Shown here in pieces: positions 29,716-35,468 of a stretch of DNA of 35,468 nucleotides (the first letter of the stretch is position 1; every line of letters starts with the position of its first letter). Under the pieces are notes generated by a model that did no database searches, was not told where the DNA came from, and was given only the letters and a program-made list of their open reading frames with translations. Origin of the DNA: Acrasis kona (lineage: Eukaryota > Heterolobosea > Eutetramitea > Acrasida > Acrasidae); contig JAOPGA020000127.1 in assembly GCA_026419775.2 (NCBI GenBank), positions 1 through 35,468 on the forward strand, written 5' to 3'. The translations under genes were made by a program, and so were the position numbers.

Positions 29716-31911
29716 TTACTGCCAACCAGTCGACAGCGAGCTTTGTTGCTGTTGATCTCTACCACTCTTTGTGTTGTGTGATTGATTAGCTTGTTGACCA
29801 CTTGGTTGCGTGGGTTGGTATTGATGTTGTAATCCATATTGTTGGGGCGTGTGGAACATGTAATTGTATTGACTGTTGCCCATGTACGGCATGTGTTGTG
29901 GATAGAATCCATATCCCATTTGTTGTTGATCCATGGTGAGCGGCACTCCCTGTTGCTGTACATCTGCACCTCTATTGTCCTTGTTGCCGGATTTGAGCTT
30001 GTCGGAGGAGCTGTTGGCGCCGCTCGCATTGGCGCCGCTGCTGCTGCTCACGGGTGGCAAATGTTGTTGTTGTTGTTGATGTCCCATGTAATTGTAATAT
30101 TGTTGTTGTTGTTCCATGAATTGTTTGGCGTAATCGTCCTCTTGTGGCGGTGCGGTGCTGCTGTTCGCATTGTTGTTGGTCGAAGTGGACGACGTGTTGG
30201 TGGATGTGGACGATGCGGATGTGGATGTTGGGTATCCGTAGGGCTTTCCGTAAAAGTGAGTTCCGTTGCTCTTGTATCCACCTGGGTAATTGTAGTATTG
30301 GAATTGATTGGGCATCATGTAGTGATATGGATATTGATAGGCGCTGTGTGGTTGTAGGCTCGGATAGGGTGGTTGTGCGTATGGTGGCACTCCCACCTTG
30401 TTGTAGGATGCATTGGTGGTGTTTGGACTGGTGCGTTGGGTGGCATTCTTTGGATCGGTGTTGCCTCTCGCGCCTCCCACTTGTGGTGGTACTTGTGGTT
30501 GGTGGTGTGGGTGTGCTCCGTACATTCCGAATGCATTGTAGGGCTGATGTGGGTATTGTGCTCCCATGATGGATGATGGATCCACGTGGCCCGATTCTTC
30601 TCCGTATGGCATCTCTCCATTGTAGTCGTTCACATCGTTGCCCCATGATTGTGAGTACGAGTAATCGTTGGTGGACATGTTGCTTTGTGGTGCTGATGTG
30701 GCCGATGATGACGAAGTCACGTTGGACGATGTTGTCGGCACGCTGGTGGTGCTCTGTACGGATGGTGTGCTCTGTACGACATTGGTCGCGCTCGATTGTG
30801 CATTCGCGTCCTCTTGTGAGACGATGCTTGGTGCTGATGCCAATTCGCTGCTGCTGCTGGAATCGTTAATTCCCAACGATCCAAACTGAACGTTCAACCG
30901 ATTGTTGTAGATGGATTGATTGGGCAGTATAATGTTGGCAGAATCCTGAGATGGAGACGATATCGCTTTCGCCGATGATGCTGATGCAGCCGTTGATGCT
31001 GACGACGATACATTCGAAGGCAGAGGAGAGGAGGACGCAGCAATGTTGGTGGGGCTGCCGATCACATCCAAGTCCGGACTAGAAGATGTCTGCGACACCA
31101 CCTGAGCGGATGGCTCCACGAAAGATGTCGAAGTCGAATAATCGCTGCCGGCAACGTCGACGTAAGCAGGTACTGTTGATGTGGTGGTCACCACAGTAGT
31201 TTCCGTAACGGGCTGCTGGTCTTGATTTTGATGTCTCCTTGCCTTTTTCTTGTTGGTAGTTTTATAATCGTTCGATGACGTGGAGTGAGTGGTGGTGGTG
31301 ATGACCGTCTCCGCTGGTGGTTGAGGTTCCTCCACATTTACAAAAGCAGCAACCTCTGCGAAAGAACGGAAGGCACGTGAGTGGGAGGGTTGATCTTCGG
31401 TGCCTGCAAAATTATCGTAAGTTGTGGTTGTGGTGTATTCCTTGACTATAGGTTCTGTGGAGACGAGATTGTTGGAAGAAGTACGACCGACGGCGCCCCT
31501 ACCGCGACCACGCCCTCCACGCTCTGTGCGATCGTTTTGAATGCCACGTGGTTCTTGATTGTTCCTTCTGTTCGTTTTAGGCCTTGGTTGAGTTGGCTGA
31601 TCGGCCTGTCGGTTAATGTGAAATCGCCGTCATTAAATTATACTTACCTTCTTTTTAACGCTTTGCCATTGATCGACTCCGTCCAAATGATTCCTGATCA
31701 CACGATCGTCGTCGTACTCATTTTCTTCCAAAGCTCTCCTTATGTCTACTTTGGGCCAGTCACCGAATATTTCGTGAACTTTATTGACTCTCTCCTCTAT
31801 CTGCTTTTGGGATAAACCCTTGCTGTGTGCAGTATTAATATAATTATCTGAGATCGCGCCTTCTACTTCGGCGGAACGCTGTAGTTTATTTGATGACTTG
31901 TTCTTTCCCAT
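29716..31911 (-). CDS. UBAP2L/Lingerer-like protein: helical UBA-type module, RGG box, Q/N/Y-rich tail
   Basis: Two exons, 31911-31648 and 31605-29716, separated by a 42-nt intron; 717 aa. Residues 35-88 form a CUE/UBA-type helical module (IFGDWPKVDIRRALEENEYD, then VIRNHLDG and W-x-SVKKK). It resembles the N-terminal UBA of Lingerer/UBAP2L and the plant GIP1 N-terminal module. Just after the splice is an RGG box (ERGGRGRGRGAVGR). The remaining 550 residues are low-complexity: Ser/Thr-rich, then Gln/Asn/Tyr/Pro-rich with polyQ runs. This prion-like tail fits RNA-granule scaffold proteins. Long antisense ORFs across the tail are composition artefacts. The assignment to this functional class is inferred from architecture. 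Confidence 0.72.
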
Positions 31912-32511
31912 CTTGTATATTTACTAGATGACAACAATGTTGATCTCTATGTGTGTGCGTTTCTATGCGAAAATTTGAAATTTTTTTGATTTATCCAATC
32001 GTTCTAGCGCTCAACTGATTTTACAATTAGAAGAACATACAAAGATTTCCGGAAGAAGATTTTCAAGTTGATTTTACCTGACGTTGGTGGGGAATCGTTC
32101 AAACACGCGTATTCCGTAATATATAGTGTTTGCTCGTATTTTCATAAAGACCAGTACCCTGCGATATCGACAACAATGCGAGGCTGTAACCAAATTACTT
32201 CGGTATTTAAAAAGAGATGTTTAGAATTTTCTGGACAATACTTTCTTGACCTGCATTAAGAAACACTCTAGTGTGGAGAATAGGTCTTCATTATTGGGAA
32301 TATTAACGTTTATTATTTCACGTATTCTGCCTACAAAAGCAGTTATGATTATTTGTGTTTACGCATGTTTCACATTTCATAAGCCAAGTTCTAGTGCTGA
32401 TAATTACACTTTGCCTTTTGCCGAGACAAAGTGATGCATTTGGTACTAAACAGAACAGAGAAATTGTACACTAATTATTATTGCCAAAGGTGTTTTATTA
32501 CAACAATACAA
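31912..32511. other. Intergenic region
   Basis: 600 bp between the UBAP2L-like start and the end of the next minus-strand gene. Two plus-strand ORFs of about 62 aa lack any protein features, and I reject them. No RNA gene was recognised. Confidence 0.4.
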
Positions 32512-33660
32512 TTACAACATGGCGGCAGCAGCAACTGCGGCACCTGCAGCACCTGCAATCACGCCGGCAACAGTAGCGGCACCTGATTCTTCTTCTCTTG
32601 CAAGAGAGTCTCCAGACTCATTTTGACCTTTTGGTGCACTGCTGGATGAAGGGCTCTTTGTTTCTTGTTTGTTGTTTCCAGTGTTCTTTCCATTACCCGA
32701 CACAACATCATACACATAAAGGATGTGGTTAGATACATAGTGCAACTTGTTGTTATCAACTCTTGGTATGATACCTTGGGCGTTCTCCAAATCGAATGAA
32801 TTAAGTCTTTCTAATGTGTTGTCCTTGAGGCGTTGGTATAATTGTACCTTGTGGTCGCTGCTTGCAACTTTAATGTGTAGAGATCCCCTTTGGAACCTAT
32901 CTTCTTGAATGGCTTGTACTTTGTCGGATGATACACCAACAACCTGACTGTTTCCTGTTGAGTTCAATGCTGAGGTCAAGAATAGGTATGAACTGATCTT
33001 CTTCTCGTTGTTTTGGTCGAAGATATCGTAGGCTAGACCGTTTTGCACCCATAATATGATTTGCTCTTGTGGGATTGGAATTGGTGCAATAACGTTGAAA
33101 GCACGAGTTGACGTACGTTGAAGTAGACCTTTGGGTCCCTGGTAGTAGGCAACCAAATCTGTGGTGCTGTTGAAGCCATCTCTGGGATCTGGGCGAGGAC
33201 CTACCTGGATAACTTTTCCGATTAGGGATAGTGTTTGGGGTTCTCCGGAAATGTCGTCAATGGGAAGTCTTGCTAGGGTGGTGTTGGGGTTTCCCTCCTT
33301 GTTGACAAGATAGTAGACGAACTCTCTATCAGCGTAGACTGGTCCGAATGGTTTCTCACTTAGTCTCTTGGTTTCGATAAGCTTGTGTTCTTGGATAAGG
33401 AATTTTGTGATAAAGTATGACGAATCACTTCCTGAGAAGATGAACAAGTACTTGTTGATTCTGTCGACAACACCATCATATGCAGTTTCCAACTTGTTGT
33501 CTGCAGGTACATCGATTGTGTTGATGAGGTTTAGGTCACCTCCGAACTTTTGGATCTGACTACCCTTGGTGACGAAGAAGTTTACTCCGTCAGAGAGTGA
33601 GATACCATTGGTGGCAGCAGCGTAGCATACGATTGCTAGTAGAAGGATGATGCTCTTCAT
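32512..33660 (-). CDS. Secreted, probably GPI-anchored surface protein
   Basis: 382 aa. Signal peptide MKSIILLLAIVCYAAATNG, then beta-rich repeats (SGSDSSYFITKFL, FVYYLVNKEG, LVAYYQGP, LHYVSNHILYVYDVV) that suggest a beta-propeller-like ectodomain. Several N-x-S/T glycosylation sites are present (for example NTT, NST). After a Ser/Gly/Lys-rich stalk the protein ends in GAATVAGVIAGAAGAAVAAAAML, a hydrophobic tail with no cytosolic residues. That is typical of a GPI-attachment signal, with a candidate omega site around NESGDS. Codon bias suggests high expression. No enzyme motif or named family is recognised. The ATG at 33660 is chosen because it starts the signal peptide. Confidence 0.8.
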   Translation of the reverse strand: MKSIILLLAIVCYAAATNGISLSDGVNFFVTKGSQIQKFGGDLNLINTIDVPADNKLETAYDGVVDRINKYLFIFSGSDSSYFITKFLIQEHKLIETKRLSEKPFGPVYADREFVYYLVNKEGNPNTTLARLPIDDISGEPQTLSLIGKVIQVGPRPDPRDGFNSTTDLVAYYQGPKGLLQRTSTRAFNVIAPIPIPQEQIILWVQNGLAYDIFDQNNEKKISSYLFLTSALNSTGNSQVVGVSSDKVQAIQEDRFQRGSLHIKVASSDHKVQLYQRLKDNTLERLNSFDLENAQGIIPRVDNNKLHYVSNHILYVYDVVSGNGKNTGNNKQETKSPSSSSAPKGQNESGDSLAREEESGAATVAGVIAGAAGAAVAAAAML

Positions 33661-33878
33661 TGTTTTTTGTTTTATGTTGCCTTTGCACAACAATTAGCCC
33701 TCTTTTAAAGATAATGTCTTGTTATCCAAGCAACATCTTTAGTAAATTTATAAAATCTAATAATAATAATATATAACTCGCAATACCTAATCCGTGCATT
33801 TAGTATAAAGTCCGATGATCCATTCGGATAAATGCTCTGTATTTTGTAAAGTTGAGGTTTGTTACAAGGATTCTCGTT

Positions 33879-34012
33879 ATGGAAAACCAAAGACAAACAA
33901 CCGTCGTCAACACCGCGTAAGTGGATGAACCGGCTTAGGATACCGCAACAACAGGCGCGGTGGAAGAAATGGACGTAGAAACGGACGTAGCAGACGTTCC
34001 GGTTTTTCCTAG
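33879..34012 (+). CDS. Possible tiny Arg/Gly-rich protein (two exons)
   Basis: ATG at 33879, exon 33879-33916, a 38-nt GTAAGT...CAG intron, and exon 33955-34012 give 31 residues ending RGGRNGRRNGRSRRSGFS. Intron length and borders match those of the confident genes here. The composition is RGG-box-like. It could also be the end of a longer gene using another upstream exon, or chance. A 103-aa antisense ORF overlaps it, with no features. Low confidence. Confidence 0.25.
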
Positions 34013-34288
34013 TCAATCAGGAGTTGAGTATAAATTCAACAGTACAACTATTTTGTCCGCTTGAATTTTATCTTCTTTAGATACACACCTCTGTTGTATA
34101 TCGCTCCCACCCACCCACCGCTTAGATTAGAGCTCTGTATAGTTTGGTAGTTTCGCGTTTATTAGTAGGGGTGGAGCATGTAGAGGTGGATCAAGGATAC
34201 CATAGGAAGGAAAAGGAAGATAGTAATACACATTCGTGGGTTAGAAGGTTAAAGATAAAAGTATAATGGCGTCATTGGAAGTCCAGGA

Positions 34289-34354
34289 ATAAGATCAGGT
34301 GGAGAAGGGTTGATGAGGCTCATCATAAGATCAAGTGTAGAAGGGTTGAGGCTC
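34289..34354. repeat. Imperfect tandem direct repeat
   Basis: Two copies of about 30 bp, 34289-34321 and 34325-34354, share ATAAGATCA, AGAAGGGTTGA and GAGGCTC. Looser variants of TTG(A/C)GG(T/C)CC follow to about 34470. Confidence 0.55.
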
Positions 34355-34775
34355 TTCAAGTAAGCAGAGTAACTATTAGAGGATTGCGGTCCTTCAATAG
34401 ATATTATATTCGGGTCGAGGCCCAGGGGTTGCGGCCTAAAGGTATTGGATTGAGGTCCATTGATTGGAAGTTGTATACGATGCGAATGTAGGGAGTTGAG
34501 GCTTCAATACATTGGATAGTGGTTGTTATGGATAAGGTGAGAAGATGGAATAGTGATAGAGTCAGGATCATAAGAAAGTGATGTAACTAAAGCTAAAGGT
34601 GTAAAGTGAGGTGATGTATTATCCATAGAAATAAACGCCATATGAATAGAAATTTTAGAAACCAGGACACTTCCTAAAGGGTAATCTAGTTTATTTTTGT
34701 ACTTCAATAAAATTAGTTGACTAAAAATAATTCAATTCCAGTTATTTGGGAACTAAATCAACGACACAGCACTCA

Positions 34776-35468
34776 ATGTAAGTAAACACTCGTCTATCTA
34801 TCATGCTCATCTATATTATATAGGACTGACAATCGAGAGTTTGAGGACATTATTAAAGTCATTCAAGAAGAGTTACGAAAGGCCATTGTTCCATTATCAC
34901 AAAAGCTTTCACCCACAGATCTTAAAACGATCGTTATTAAGAACATCAAATTAGCAGTTAACAAATCAGTTAAAGATGTCGAAATTCATGAAGTTCAAAT
35001 ACAACCACCAAAGCCAATCCAAATCGTACAACATACTTTTAATGCTGATTTTCAAATCAATACGGTTAATCTTGAAAATCTCTCAAATTTTGCCGAAGAT
35101 GCCTTACCAACAGCTATGGAATTTCATAAAAATCTCACAAGACAACAGCGTGATATTGTTGTTATGGGATGTATTCAAAGTATCAAGCCAAACAAGTCAT
35201 ATAATAAGCTTGTATGTTCAAAAAAACAGCCCAAATTTATGACAAGTTGGAAGATTCCAAGAGACAAAATTAAAAAACGGCTGCGTGTTGGTAACGACAT
35301 GCTGTTACGTGTTTCAAAATACGTTTGGAAGCGCATCAACAATATGGCTACAGATTCTGTTGTCGAATATGTTACACAACCCGCTCCGCACGGAAGAAGC
35401 GGAATGAAACCTGTAATTACAAAATCGGCAGAGTTTAATGAGCAGTTAATCCAGTTCATCTACAGGTT
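34776..35468 (+). CDS. Unrecognised protein, 5' part; start codon split by an intron
   Basis: The frame is open from 34824 to the right window edge (about 215 codons) and leaves the window. The only sensible start is AT at 34776-34777 joined to G at 34824 across a 46-nt GTAAGT...TATAG intron. Unspliced, the ATG at 34776 runs straight into TAA. The next in-frame ATG is about 100 codons later. The protein begins MTDNREFEDIIKVI, with an amphipathic helix (EELRKAIVPL), a polar linker, helices, and then a basic patch (RDKIKKRLRVG). It ends GRSGMKPVITKSAEFNEQ, which loosely recalls DNA-binding N-terminal parts of transposases. I do not recognise the family. A longer upstream intron with a different first exon is the main alternative. 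Confidence 0.6.

Larger units (their letters stand above)
33661..34775. other. Long intergenic region with degenerate repeats
   Basis: About 1.1 kb. The left 50 bp are the A/C-rich leader and promoter of the GPI-type gene. The middle holds a possible tiny RG-rich gene. From about 34200 the plus strand is purine-rich (GGAAGG, GAGG, GGTTG words) with direct repeats, and no credible ORF was seen. Confidence 0.45.

Noticed and set aside
29839-30889. Several long plus-strand and antisense ORFs (up to 224 aa) across the UBAP2L-like gene
   Set aside because: They are Cys/Trp/Val- or His/Thr-rich shadows of CAA/ACC-rich low-complexity coding sequence, with no protein features.
32068-32434. Two 62-63 aa plus-strand ORFs
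   Set aside because: No ATG-led coding character, no domain, and no splice sites that join them sensibly.
1-35468. tRNA genes and CRISPR arrays
   Set aside because: No GGTTCRANTCC-type B-box with a matching acceptor stem was found in the spacers, and there is no regular repeat-spacer pattern.
1-35468. Bacterial contamination, suggested by the BLUF and YrhK-like domains
   Set aside because: Both genes lie among intron-containing eukaryotic genes, and the BLUF gene itself has an intron.

Overview
This is nuclear DNA of a free-living, probably flagellate or amoeboid protist. The genome is compact and AT-rich. Most genes have one to three GT-AG introns of only 35-46 nt. 3' ends are very short, with stop codons often lying inside an AATAAA signal, and the genetic code is standard. 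The gene set (COG6, SLC35F6-like transporter, three-RRM CELF-type protein, DH-PH RhoGEF, cathepsin, BLUF photoreceptor) is eukaryotic. Eukaryotic BLUF proteins are best known from euglenids and Naegleria-type heteroloboseans, so a heterolobosean-like host is my best guess; that is inference.

Layout. 0-5 kb: the C-terminal part of a TNP2/KDZ-type transposase, then a large intact ORF combining a transposase-like core with a C-terminal Ulp1-type cysteine protease. 5-7.9 kb: a gene-poor stretch with a decayed coding relic, a hairpin and a possible small secreted protein on the minus strand. 7.9-16.4 kb: a mitochondrial-type M3 oligopeptidase, an hSac2-domain protein, a CELF/Bruno-like RNA-binding protein, a faint RGS-like relic, a secreted cysteine protease carrying its own C-terminal cystatin domain, and an L-type lectin whose frame is shifted near its end. 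16.4-23.2 kb: COG6, a START-BLUF fusion, a PPP1R36-like protein and a RhoGEF. 23.2-33.7 kb: two small multi-pass membrane proteins, an SLC35F6-type transporter, a coiled-coil protein with repeated F-x-P motifs, a UBAP2L/Lingerer-like protein with a very large low-complexity tail, and a secreted, probably GPI-anchored protein. 33.7-35.5 kb: mostly non-coding with degenerate repeats, a possible tiny RG-rich protein, and the 5' part of an unrecognised gene whose start codon appears to be split by an intron.

The genes do not form one pathway. They are independent housekeeping and signalling genes, packed tail-to-tail or head-to-head, with a mobile-element cluster at the left edge. The observations most worth following are the START-BLUF photoreceptor, the cathepsin-cystatin fusion, and the transposase-Ulp1 protein. 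The intron models were built by hand from reading-frame continuity and GT-AG sites, so each needs transcript support.
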